Notes under the pieces: generated by a model
What the model saw: the letters and a program-made list of their open reading frames with translations, nothing else
Database searches by the model: none
Told to the model about the DNA's origin: nothing
From: Aphanomyces cochlioides
Taxonomy: Eukaryota; Oomycota; Saprolegniomycetes; Saprolegniales; Verrucalvaceae
DNA: 64,000 nucleotides
Assembly (NCBI GenBank): GCA_019828595.1
Contig: JAHQRK010000018.1
Location: 496,001 to 560,000 of the forward strand
Direction: 5' to 3'
Shown: piece by piece, positions 23,860 through 34,800 of the stretch
Numbering within the stretch: the stretch's first letter is position 1
How the letters are laid out: each line of letters opens with the position of its first letter
Made by a program: the position numbers and the translations under genes

Positions 23860-24156
23860 AACGGCAAGCCCAAAGAGCAGACAAGTTGCGCGGCATTGTG
23901 TCGTGACGTCAGAGATACGAGCATTGTGTCAGCAAACGATTGGATTTACTCACGATCAAGTTCTCTGCCACATGAATGTCTGGTCGGGAGACTGTGCAAC
24001 GTGTCCATGTGCCACAGGTGTCATCGAATCTGCTTGTGGTTCGCATGCATCCTGTCGGTTTCGAACGGGTGTGTCCTTTCAACATGAAACTGCTTGGGTG
24101 AGTACCTGGAGGTATCGTATAAAGCTGCCTAGGACGTCAAGCTTGCCATGAGATGA
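23860..24156 (+). other. Cys-rich coding-like segment upstream of the giant membrane gene
   Basis: A plus-strand frame rich in cysteine (HMNVWSGDCATCPCATG, then GSHASCRF) runs to about 24099 and can be spliced through GTGAGT...CCTAG (24100-24132) to a stop at 24154-24156. No start codon is visible. It may be the last exons of an unrecognised gene or a remnant; its final stop overlaps the next ATG as ATGA. Confidence 0.25.
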
Positions 24157-27100
24157 AGAAAGTGTTCGTTCAAACGTCAACAGCTCGCACGGCAATAAGT
24201 CGCGCGCCCCTTGACGGCCACACAGCTATTCTTTTCAAAAGGAAGTTGTATCGTTGGCAATCAGTGATCGAGCATATTGGACTCCTTTATGTCTTGAGTT
24301 CAGTCGGTCTCAGCATTGTGTGCACATTGTTCATCACAACATACACTCAAAACAACCTCTTTTGGCCGGGATATCTCGACTCTGGCATGCAGAATGCACT
24401 CATTGACGTGTTCAACTTTAAATTGGTATTTTCCAAAACAACACCGCCGTCGTGGTCGCTCCTGACACCCACAATGCGAATGCAACCGAATTACAATGAG
24501 TCACACAAGATGCTGTTCATCAACGGAGCGTATCCAAGGTTGCTCCTTGCATCTGACCTCTCCACCGATTTGATCGGTGTTATCCAGAGCTTACGATTGC
24601 TTCAGGGCAAGGATGTGATGTATTTACTTACTCCCTATTGCTGGACCGATTTTAATCGCACATGGTCCATGGCTCATAGCGAACAACGCGCTCAGCGATG
24701 TCTTGACGAAGATAGTGACAATGCTGCAGTTTATCTTGAGGCTATATTCCGCAACATTGATTTTCCGTCGTGGAGCGCGCAATATGACGACTTGTTTACA
24801 CAGACAATTGCATCCGCGTTGGCAGAGACCCCAAGTGGCATTGCGTGGCTTGATTACATCACCGCCCACGAGCCTGAACCGCCTCCAAATGAAGCACTAT
24901 TCTGGAAACAATTAAACCTCACGAGGTTTACGACACAGTGGGGGAACTATCGACAGACAGGGCTTCTTGAAACGATCGCAATTGAGAACACCATGGGAGT
25001 GCGCTACAAAGTGCAAATCAAAGCTGTTCCATCTTATAACCTCGGTGTCGCGTGGACGAGCGGTACCCTCTACGGCTCACTCGAAAATGAAATGTGGGCT
25101 GTTGTTCCAACAAATTCCACTCTTATTCGATCCAGCGAACGATTCTTCGGTATTTCGAACCCGAATGCGATTGAAATGTACATGAATACTTATCCTCTAA
25201 ATTATCTCCAGCAAATTCTGCACGACCAAATGGGTCCTCTTGGTAGCTACGACATGAAATTGATCGTTCCGCCCCCAGATCTCCTCGATATCGTGGCTGC
25301 ATTTCACGCACAACTCACTCTTGAAGATTCAAGAAATCCTCAGTTTGCTGAGTTACTTATTTCAATTGGCTCAACAAGCGTTCGACCTGTGCCTCGTCGA
25401 TGGAGCGATCCTCATCTTTCATTCCGCGGTGGCAGTCCGTTATGCGCATCCTCTGGTTTTGCTCAGGCATATATTCAGACATCCTTTGGCTTTGACGACG
25501 ATTGCAACTCCCAAACTCCCTACAGTGTCGCGATGACTGGGGAGAATATTCTATTCCAATTCGTGGCTATTGGTACCCCTAACAGAGATTCCTGTGCCAT
25601 TACGTCAAACTCATTTGAAATGAATGCTTGCTATGACCTCTTCCGCCGTGTCAATGAAGCAAGTAAGGTCTGGAATTCAAGTTTTCAGCGTACAGCATCT
25701 CTGGGCATTCTCTCAGCACTCAATCTTTCGTTCATGCAATTTATCCAAAATAGTACCTCCACATATCTGGACGTACAATTGATTCTCGAGAATGAAATGG
25801 AGCTCTTTGGCTGGATTCACATTTACGAGTGGGCCATGGGCCTACGCGAAGCTGTCGTATTTGCCGGGGATTTGCAAATGATGCAACTTTTGTCAGCCCC
25901 AGTCACTCCTCTCATCATCTATGCCAACATGTTGGATATTCGCACGACACTTGCACTCTACTTAGCGAGCTTATCGACTAGCGTGACGAGTGGACTCAGT
26001 CTTGTCGCTTTCCTGATTGTTATTGTCAAAATATTCGCGCCCCCTCGCCGTGTAGGCAGAAATTGGCTCTTCTTTAACCGCGTTGCCAGTGCAGTATGGC
26101 TGGGCCGCCCAATGCTTCTTATAAGAGCTGCAACTGCAATTTTCTGTCTTTCTACGTGCCCAGTGCGCTTGATCAACACCCGATCCAACCATTCAAACTT
26201 TGTTTACCAGTACCGATCAATGTGGGAGTCTTTCCTGCTCGCAGGCGAATCACTGTGGCTTTCCTATGTCGTGAATGATTTATTAGTTATTGTCACGCGG
26301 GTTTCTACTCGCGTCATATCGCCATGTAGCACAGCAATAGCTTGGACAATGATAGCTGCGCTCGATATTTGGCTTCCAGTGACTTTTGACGCCCAAGTCG
26401 ACCGCCATTGTACAGCCCAAGGCATTGATAGCAATCTCTTCTGCGAGAGTGCTGTTATTTGGATTGGGAGATCATCGCGTGCAATACTTTTGGCAAGCAT
26501 TCATATTGCATCAGTATCAATTTCAACAGCCTTTGCACTTTGCCAATGCAAAACAATCAACAAGGCCGAAAACAACCCCCCAACACCATTGATACCAGGT
26601 ACAGCCATGGCATTGATGGATCAAGCCGTATCTTCTGAGGGATATTGGAGCCTCGACAGTGTCAGCGCTGTCATGTGCGGCATCCTTTCATTAAGAATCG
26701 GCAAAACCAGGTATATCATTGACACGAGTCTGTGGCTCTTGCTCCCAACGTCCGATTGTGCCTTTATCCACCACAAAAACTCAATTCTCCTACCAAATGT
26801 CAGCCCTGAGATGACGATTGTTCAAAGAAATATTGGTCAAGATGTCCTTGCCGTGGAACAAGAGGGACCACCCAGGCAAAACATTGCTAAGTTTATGTCA
26901 TCATCACTCATCGAAGATGCATTACAAAGAATTCAAACGGCAATCCACATGAGGCAAAACTCCAATCTAGACCCAGCGTCGAGCAAAGTACAGGAGATAG
27001 TTCGTACGGGCTGGATCATCATTGGATTTGTGCACATTTTGATCTCGCTTGTCTCGAACGTTACGTTCCTTACCGTCACTGCGAGCGCCATCTTGGCGAA

Positions 27101-29657
27101 CGATTTCTTCTGGACTGAGTTCAATTCGACAGGCACCCAGTCGTTCCTCGTGAACACACTAAACCGCCAACTCTTGACGACAAAGTCGCTCGATGCCATG
27201 GACCTGACAAAGCTATCACTTGCAGACTGGACGCAATTCTACAATGGAACTTCTACGACTACACAACATGCTACAACCAAAGCCCGTGCGGAGCTGTATT
27301 CACCTTTGACTCAACTTGACATTGCTGTGCGAAACTTGCGAGCTGCCGACCCTTGCATGCTTCCCTGGATGTTTACACAATACTGCTGGGTTGACTTTGG
27401 CAAGCAATGGCCGATGGCCAGCACGGAAGCAAGACAGAAAAGATGTGAACGCGACGGCGCAATGAACGGAGCGAGATATCTCGAGACTGTGCTCCGAAAT
27501 ATGGGTAGTTGGAATCAATGGAGTCAATGTTGGGGCCGTTCTTTCGAAATCGGAATTGCGACCTCTCTACGTGAATCAGTAACCGGTACTAAGTGGCTTG
27601 AATCTACACGAGCCGCTGCTCTTGGAGTCGAAGATGAGGTTGCTCTGTGGCAATCGCAAAATGTATCGCAGTTTGTATTGCAGTGGCAAAACTTCAAGAC
27701 ACTTGGAATGCGTGATACATTTCGAGTCCAAAATGCATTGAATATTCAATACGATCTCACACTTAGCAGCAGTCGAGGGCAATTTCACAAGAACCAGCAG
27801 ACGTCAATGAAGATGTATTGGGGTTTCGCCAGCGACCTCTGGGCTGTTGCATCGAATGAAACGTGTATCGCAGGCTTGAGTTTAATTCGGACGAGTGCGC
27901 AGTTTGCATTTACGAATTTTACTCCCAACACGCTCGTCTTCGAAAACCAAACTGTTGTGAACCCTCTCACTCAAGGATTTGCCGCTTTGGATGAAGTCGT
28001 GGGACCGTTTGGAGCTGTGGACATGCGATATGTTTTGCCTCCTTCCAGCTTGATAGCTTTGTATCAAACAATCATTGAAGCTCTCATGAACCTAACCACC
28101 GAAAACTTGACAGCACAAGAGTCGTTCTTGGCTATACCACGTCGCAAATACATTGGACAGTTTCCTCCAGCGCTCGCTTCACCAAATATTTCCTTGATGG
28201 GTGGAAATCTCCTTTGCGGAGACGATATGCCATTTTTGCAGTTCACTACCGTCAAGTCGACTGCGATGTATGCTGGATATTCAGTTTCCAACATGTGTCA
28301 TTTGTTTGACACGGATTACTTTATTCCCGACGCATACAAAGTGCTTTTTGCACTCTGGGCGTTCGATGCAACCCTCAATGCTACCGCCGAAGACGTGCAA
28401 GAATTTTGTGACTGGGATGTATACACCGACGACTTGTGCACTGATATTTACACAATGACGCTGAACTTTCTAGCCAATTACACAAACACTTTCTCCAAAG
28501 CTTTAAGCAATCTCACGCTCAGGGCTCAGACCGACGTGACGGAGCTAAATGTGGAGTACACGCAGTACATTGTGAACGAATCGACGGCACTACTCTACCA
28601 TGTGAACGTGTTGGACGATACTAATCGAGCGTGGCCATTTTTCGGTTGGTGTTTCCTGTACTCGTGGGTTGCCGGCCATCGAGAAGTTGTCTCGTTTGAA
28701 GGTGACGCTGGATCGCTGGCTGTGTTTTCGGCTCGTTACGACATGCAAGTCAACAAAGCCAACCAGGCGGAAATCCCCCATGATCTCTCCCTCCTTTTGC
28801 ATGTAGCACTGATGTACATTACGGTTTTGTTTCTTGGGCTAGCTGCTCTTGTCGCCGTCTACACAATTGCAAGCATAGGACATATTCATGGCCCCAATTT
28901 GCTCAAGTTCAGCCGCATTGTGGGTTTAGTTTGGGTCGGTCGAACCTTTCTCATTATACGCAGCGTTTCTGCAATGATCATTCTCGATACTTCTACACTC
29001 TCTCTTGTCCAACGAGGAGTTGCCACCGTGTTCTCATCACCGCCCATTGAATGGTACAATTTGATGCTTGCTTGTATGGAACTGCAGTGGCTTGTCTTCG
29101 TTTTGAACGATGGAGTGAGCTTTATTACCCGCGACGTGACATCAAATTATGCAGGCAAAAGCGTTTGGGTTGCGTGGGCTGTTGTTGTTGTTTGGACATT
29201 GGTCCAACCAAATCAACACGCCGTGTCGCTCCATCGTATTTGCACTGCGATTGATATGGACTTCGAATTGGATTGCGATAGTGGTCTTGTCGAAATTGGG
29301 AGTTTTACCCGCGTATGCATCTCAGCGGGTATCTGTCTCGGCTCTGTGTTGCTGTCTTATGGTGTCGTTTTGATGACAATTGGTCGCGGCAACGCTGTCG
29401 TGGGGAATTCACTTTTGCTCTCAGCCCAAGCAAAGTACTTATTGGATTTCTCCAAGTGGACCTACGAAAGCGAATCATTCCTGGACCGACCCACAGCACT
29501 CATGGCGGGGATCGTATCGTTCGAGTGGAAAGGGGCACTGTATTTATTCGACATCAAAAAATGGCGAAGCTTCACAGTCCGGCAGCGTCTAGACAACGAG
29601 GATGTTCCAGTCCATATTCGCTTTGCGATACCACTTGGCCAAGGCCAGCAGCGATAA
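24153..29657 (+). CDS. Giant internally duplicated membrane protein
   Basis: This is an intronless frame of 1,834 residues made of two homologous halves of about 900 residues (roughly 1-930 and 940-1,834). Each half has one N-terminal membrane segment and a large, probably extracellular domain with many N-glycosylation sequons. Each also has a shared Cys/Trp motif (PYCWTDFNRTWSMA in half 1, QYCWVDFGKQWPMA in half 2, each followed by RC). Each then has a bundle of four to five membrane helices and a short cytoplasmic tail with a matching YxxD(T/I) KW-type end. Half 1 runs straight into half 2, so it is a fused tandem duplicate. I know no function; similar long membrane proteins are frequent in water moulds. 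It differs from its neighbours in lacking introns. Confidence 0.85.
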   Translation: MKKVFVQTSTARTAISRAPLDGHTAILFKRKLYRWQSVIEHIGLLYVLSSVGLSIVCTLFITTYTQNNLFWPGYLDSGMQNALIDVFNFKLVFSKTTPPSWSLLTPTMRMQPNYNESHKMLFINGAYPRLLLASDLSTDLIGVIQSLRLLQGKDVMYLLTPYCWTDFNRTWSMAHSEQRAQRCLDEDSDNAAVYLEAIFRNIDFPSWSAQYDDLFTQTIASALAETPSGIAWLDYITAHEPEPPPNEALFWKQLNLTRFTTQWGNYRQTGLLETIAIENTMGVRYKVQIKAVPSYNLGVAWTSGTLYGSLENEMWAVVPTNSTLIRSSERFFGISNPNAIEMYMNTYPLNYLQQILHDQMGPLGSYDMKLIVPPPDLLDIVAAFHAQLTLEDSRNPQFAELLISIGSTSVRPVPRRWSDPHLSFRGGSPLCASSGFAQAYIQTSFGFDDDCNSQTPYSVAMTGENILFQFVAIGTPNRDSCAITSNSFEMNACYDLFRRVNEASKVWNSSFQRTASLGILSALNLSFMQFIQNSTSTYLDVQLILENEMELFGWIHIYEWAMGLREAVVFAGDLQMMQLLSAPVTPLIIYANMLDIRTTLALYLASLSTSVTSGLSLVAFLIVIVKIFAPPRRVGRNWLFFNRVASAVWLGRPMLLIRAATAIFCLSTCPVRLINTRSNHSNFVYQYRSMWESFLLAGESLWLSYVVNDLLVIVTRVSTRVISPCSTAIAWTMIAALDIWLPVTFDAQVDRHCTAQGIDSNLFCESAVIWIGRSSRAILLASIHIASVSISTAFALCQCKTINKAENNPPTPLIPGTAMALMDQAVSSEGYWSLDSVSAVMCGILSLRIGKTRYIIDTSLWLLLPTSDCAFIHHKNSILLPNVSPEMTIVQRNIGQDVLAVEQEGPPRQNIAKFMSSSLIEDALQRIQTAIHMRQNSNLDPASSKVQEIVRTGWIIIGFVHILISLVSNVTFLTVTASAILANDFFWTEFNSTGTQSFLVNTLNRQLLTTKSLDAMDLTKLSLADWTQFYNGTSTTTQHATTKARAELYSPLTQLDIAVRNLRAADPCMLPWMFTQYCWVDFGKQWPMASTEARQKRCERDGAMNGARYLETVLRNMGSWNQWSQCWGRSFEIGIATSLRESVTGTKWLESTRAAALGVEDEVALWQSQNVSQFVLQWQNFKTLGMRDTFRVQNALNIQYDLTLSSSRGQFHKNQQTSMKMYWGFASDLWAVASNETCIAGLSLIRTSAQFAFTNFTPNTLVFENQTVVNPLTQGFAALDEVVGPFGAVDMRYVLPPSSLIALYQTIIEALMNLTTENLTAQESFLAIPRRKYIGQFPPALASPNISLMGGNLLCGDDMPFLQFTTVKSTAMYAGYSVSNMCHLFDTDYFIPDAYKVLFALWAFDATLNATAEDVQEFCDWDVYTDDLCTDIYTMTLNFLANYTNTFSKALSNLTLRAQTDVTELNVEYTQYIVNESTALLYHVNVLDDTNRAWPFFGWCFLYSWVAGHREVVSFEGDAGSLAVFSARYDMQVNKANQAEIPHDLSLLLHVALMYITVLFLGLAALVAVYTIASIGHIHGPNLLKFSRIVGLVWVGRTFLIIRSVSAMIILDTSTLSLVQRGVATVFSSPPIEWYNLMLACMELQWLVFVLNDGVSFITRDVTSNYAGKSVWVAWAVVVVWTLVQPNQHAVSLHRICTAIDMDFELDCDSGLVEIGSFTRVCISAGICLGSVLLSYGVVLMTIGRGNAVVGNSLLLSAQAKYLLDFSKWTYESESFLDRPTALMAGIVSFEWKGALYLFDIKKWRSFTVRQRLDNEDVPVHIRFAIPLGQGQQR

Positions 29658-29936
29658 TGCGATACAATCGCTGGTATGGTCTGTGCATACATCCAAGTTT
29701 TGAAAGTGCCTCAGACACTTTATTACCGCATGTCTAGTCTTGTGACCTGCAACTAAATTCCAGCACAGATTGATCTCAAGATTGTGCCGAATTCTTTTTG
29801 GCAGCCCTGCAGTGATGTTTCACTAAGTAATAACAAAGAAATACAACTCCGAGTAATTTCAACATGACAGCACAGCTCCTGCTCGTCTACTCAAATGCTT
29901 GCGAGCGCGACATTAGCCGAAGCTTTAATCGTTCAT

Positions 29937-31241
29937 TTATGGCATCCACGTAATAGCATTCAGCGCCAAATGGGCAGCTCGAGCCAGTAATTCATTCGAG
30001 TCTTCAGCGTGGGTATGAATAACTTTTTCCATCTGAGGGGTGCGAAGGACTTGTCTTGCTGGCGGATACGACGCAAGAGCAGCCACGAGTTTGAGCACGT
30101 TGAGTTGAATTCCAAGATCTTGGCGGTGGAGAAGTTGTAGCAGGCCTGGAATAGCTCCACCTGGACAAATGAACTAAGGGACTTTGGATGAAAAGATAGA
30201 CCTGCGTGGAACTCTCTCTTGGCATCGTCGTGAATAGCCAGAACCATCAAAGCCCCCGCACTAGCTTTACATACTGACGACTCTTTGTCCATGAGCACCT
30301 TGCAAAGCCGCTTTACGATGCCGTGTTCCATCGCACGATCTCGGCCTCCCTCCAAGTACATCATAGCCCCGATTAACTGAATTGCTGCAACTTGAATCTG
30401 CATAAGCTTAGATGACAATCACGATTTCTCGAAACCTACCGACTTGGACTTTGAAAAGATGTACTTGGACGTGAGCTCGATGGCTCCTGCATCGACAATG
30501 CGAATGACTGTCCCAGACATTGCGTCGTTCACGAAAGCCTTTAGAAGCCAGAGCGTGCGCAAGACAACTGCCTCTGATGACGATTCCTGCTTGAGCTTGT
30601 CGAGGATAACGGGCACATAACTACAAGTGAGGAATTGAAGAAAGAGACAATCGACTATATCGAGAACCTGTTCTGAGTCATGTCTTGTGCTCCCGATAGA
30701 GTTGTGCTGATGTTTAGCGCCGTGTCCAACAGTCGAGTGAGTAGAATATCATCAGTCGAGACAAAAGCTCGCAAGATCTTGCGCATGGTGCGCTGCGATA
30801 GAAACTCTGCTCGGCCGTTTGCATGGCTGGAAATGAGACATAGTGCCGACGCGACCAATTGTTGGATATCAATGTTGTTGTGGTATATGAGCCTGGAAAG
30901 GGGCTCGAGAACGTGGAGTTTCTCGTCAAAACATGCCACTGCATCCTTGGGATCGTTGAGCACACCACCAAGGGATTTCAAAGTATGGATCAAAACCGCT
31001 TCGTCTTTTTCGTTGAGAAGGCGTACCTACATGCAGGCTCAATCGCATCCAGTAGAGAAGATCATGGTACAAGACGAGGACATTTTCCCAGGCCAAATGC
31101 TTCAACGACGGCATTGTCTGCAATAGGAGCTGGATTCGCTTTTGCTTCCGAGCCTGCTAAGTGTCGATCCGTTGTGGATTTGAACACAGTTGCTCCTGAA
31201 CTGCGCAAGTGATGGATTTTTGTGGCCGACCCCGCTGGCAT
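29937..31241 (-). CDS. Armadillo-repeat protein
   Basis: Five exons join in frame: 31071-31241, 30668-31026, 30440-30620, 30197-30397 (ending at 30202) and 29937-30160, giving about 376 residues. From residue 40 on, the chain is a series of armadillo-type helical repeats, seen in segments such as CPRLVRLLNEKDEAVLIHTL, QLVASALCLISSHANGRAEF, VRIVDAGAIELTSKY-like and AIPGLLQLLHRQDLGIQLNV. There is no F-box, BTB or signal peptide. Such proteins bind peptides or other proteins; the best-known small ARM proteins act as Hsp70 nucleotide exchange factors or adaptors, which is only a comparison. The start lies about 100 bp from the left end of the retrotransposon, so its promoter was disturbed by the insertion. 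Confidence 0.8.
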
Positions 31242-31294
31242 GCTTTCTTTTCAAATCAACACTCCACACCTAAAACAGTTACACGATGAAACCG

Positions 31295-31302
31295 TCCGGA
31301 TA
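31295..31302 (-). promoter_or_regulatory. TCCGGATA promoter motif
   Basis: One copy of the TCCGGATA word lies 54 bp upstream of the armadillo gene start. The same word recurs upstream of other genes in this window. Confidence 0.45.
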
Positions 31303-31345
31303 ATATAGCACGTTGCACTTTCTACAGTGTCCTTTGAAGATATCA

Positions 31346-31638
31346 ATGAATTAAATCCCTTTTTGTGTCCAGGGTCAACATCATAGCTATGTTCACTGAG
31401 AGCATTGAAGATACTACTAGTATAATGGAAGAGCAATTGAAGGAAAAGGGGAAGAAGAATTGTAGTGGGATCAAGAGAAGGTGGTTGGGGATGGCGCACG
31501 CGCACATCCCCGCTGGCAAAAATTGTACCATGGAGATACCCGAAGGCATTCCTGAGCCATTACAGCACCGGAGTGCATGAAGGCCTGCTCCGGCTCATGT
31601 CAACCGCCTTAATGATCACGGTCGAACACTGGTCAGGT
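31346..31638 (-). repeat. 293-bp direct repeat, downstream copy
   Basis: This is identical, base for base as far as I can compare, to 36338-36630. It contains the element's 5' leader and the first 51-52 codons of its ORF, cut off after the shared GFNS residues. It sits directly after the element's 3' end, head to tail. Confidence 0.9.
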
Positions 31639-31811
31639 TTCAAGATCGTGTTACTCGAGTTCCTCCTAGACTAGATACATCATGATAGACCTGGTGTAGC
31701 TATGAGGATGGGGGAAACGCTACACGCCGTGGAATAAGACTTCTCGAGATTTTGGACAGCCCAATGTCTGAGCAGGGCCCTTGTGGTCCTCAAGAGACCA
31801 GGATAATCCAA

Positions 31812-34800
31812 TTACAGTTGTCTAACCACCCCGCCAGAGGTGCGAGCTGGTCGACCACTGAAGGCTGACTGGGAGCTTGAGTGGCGCTGCCAAATCCGTC
31901 GGTTGGCTTGGATGTGGGCCGTTGAGAGCGATGTTTGAAGTTTCGTGGCGGCTCCTCGGGACAGGTTGAAAATGCCTTCGAGGATGCGCTTGTTCTCGGG
32001 AGCCACAGAGCCAAGAGAACCATATATCAAAGCACATGACGAAACATCGAAGCCGACATCGGACAAATGGACGCCAATGGAGTAGTATTTTCCCATTTTT
32101 GATGCGGCACGCGTCTCAAACACCGTCTTTCCAGCCTGCATCTGGCCGTCTTCAAACACGACGGCCAAGTCGCACACCACCGCTTTATTTGTTTCCTCGT
32201 TGATAAGAATAAAGTCAGGCCTGAGTGTCTCGCCAACATAGCCAGGAAGCACAGAGTCGACGTGCAGGGTGCAAGACGGGTTCGCTGATGAGATTGCTCT
32301 GGCGATACGATGCATCGAAAGATCGTGACGGGAGCGGATCGAGGCCTCGTTGTATTGACAATGCTGGAGCACATGGGGCAGAGTTTCAAGTTCAGCACAA
32401 TGCCGGCAATGGCTGACAGAGTTGTTGTGCATTCTTTTGAGGACCGAGCGAGTTTGAATAAGGTTGAGACGAGCTGCGATAGCAAACCTGTACTCAGAGT
32501 CCCATAACCCTTGCTCTTTAGTGAGGAAACGACTGCCTAGACCACCATGGACATTAACCGTGCGGCCTTGATCGTTCAGATCAGTCCAAGCATTGTAATG
32601 GAGCGTCATCATATGGGCTTTGATTTGACGGCACACGGTCTTGGTGGTGAGCTGTTTCGAGTGGAACGGCGTCTTGAGTTGGAAGCACGACGAGCCAGAG
32701 CCGTCGAAGCGCAGATCGAGTCTCTTGAGGGTACGAATGATGTCCGTCCATATGGAAGTCACGTCAGAGTGGTGTCGACGTTTGAGAACCTAGGGAAACG
32801 TGTCCAGAGTGCTGTTGAGGTAATGCTGCAAGGGAGAGTCGGAGGAACCAATGTCACAGGGGACCACAACGTAACGTGCTGCGATGGATTCACGGATCTG
32901 GTCACGAGCGAGTGTGCTGATGAGGGGGTCAGGAGAATGTAGCATCTGAAATCCATGTGCCAAGACAAGAGCGCCGCGATGTTCATCAAGGGGTACGAGA
33001 CCAAGACCGCCATCTGATGGAGGTGCCGAGAAGAACGCAGAGCAGCTGTGCTTGGGTAAGTGGAGGAAATGACGGAGCGACTTGTGGAGAAAGGAGGTGA
33101 AGGCTTGGAGCTCGGGCTTGGTCGATCGAACGTGGCGTAAAGCAAAGTCCAGTTTCGGTAGCAGGTGGCATTTGATAGTCTTGATGACCTGCCACGGGGC
33201 GAGGCCAGAGCTGACCACGGCAACGACTTCCTTGCGTAGTTCTCTGAGAGCTTCGGAGAGCTGGAAACGAATGTGTGTGTGGTCAAAGCCCTCGTTGACA
33301 CCGAGGTACTTGTAGCTGTCTTCGAATGAGAGTCGTGGTATTTGGCTGCCACCAACACGAAGATCAAGCGGATCCGGCTCGAGACGACCGGCAGCCACGT
33401 CGACACCCAAGACAGCACATTTCGATGGATTGGCTTCCATGGTGGTCCACTCTAGGAATTTGACCATGATCGCGTGGAGCTTTGTAATTCCAGCAGCGGA
33501 TCGGCTGTAGATCTTGATGTCGTCGGCGAATGCCGTGACCGCCACGGCATGGTCAGAGTTGACTTGGATACCTGACGTACGAGCTTCCTGTTGAAGACAG
33601 TCGATCAGTGGAGCCATCCCAGCGATGAAAAGCAGAGGACTGAGGGGACAACCTTGGAAAACACCAACTTGTTGGGGAATAGGACGAGTGAGACCATCCT
33701 GGCAGGCAACCACAGTGGAGGCATCAGAGTACACATCACGAAACAGAGTCAGCATCCCATCAGGAACTCCGAGGCGCGACAGGACAAACCAGAGGTAGTC
33801 GTGGGGGATAGAACCAAACGCATTACGGAGGTCGTACCAAACAGAGTACAAGGGTAGCTTGCGACGTCGAGTGGTGTCTCGCAGACTCTGGGACAGAAAG
33901 TTATGCTCATTGCAGCCATTGAAGCTGCGGAAGCCTTTCTGTGCGTTGTTCAATCGTTCGTTGTATTCGAGCCAAGTCGAGAGACGATTCTTGACCACCG
34001 TAATGAAGAGCTTGTACAGAGCACACTGCATCGCGATAGGACGCCAGTTGGACGGATCACTGGCGTCTCCCTTTTTGTAAACCAACTAGGTCACACTAAC
34101 CTTCCAAGAGTCGGGAATACGATGGCGCGACCAGCATGAGTCGAAGGCAAGGGTCAGTAGCGGCAGGAGAGTGAGACGGAAGCGATAGAGAACTCGATAA
34201 GGCACACCATCCAGCCCCGGGGCTGAATCCAAGCGACAAGCATCAAGAGCCTCCTCAACCTCCGTGACAGTGATAGGATCGGAGCACACGTGGGTCATGT
34301 GATCTGCAGGCGGTAGCCGCGAGAGAGACTCGAGAAAGATGGAACCGGACGGGTGTGAAGGATCAAAGGCGCGGTGTGGCTTGTTGACACTATCAAAGTA
34401 GGCTTCGAGCTGGTTCTTGGGGATGGCACATCGAGAGGGAGTCCGATCGCCGAGGGCTTCACGGAGGATTTTCTCGACACAAGACTTCTCGGACGTATTG
34501 AAGAGTTGGCGGAGAGAGTTACGACGCATGGCACGGCGAATGCGGCCAACACGACGACGGCAGCGGTCCACTTGAGAGCGAACGTTCCCCGATTCTGCAG
34601 CTTCTAGGTCTTCAACGGCGTTGGCATGTCGACGGGAGGTGTGCTCATTGATTGCGGATACGTTGTCGAAATTGGAACGATGGCGCTGTCGAGAATGACG
34701 TTTCTGGCGTGATGTTGGAGCCGAAGCTTGGTCAGAGTCGGGCGAGGAACGAACTTGTCGCCAGAGATCAGACGATAACAAGGCGAGTTGTTTGGGCAAG

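Noticed and set aside
31639..31811. Search for U2 snRNA sequence at the retrotransposon ends
   Set aside because: Neither flank nor the junctions contain recognisable U2 sequence on either strand.
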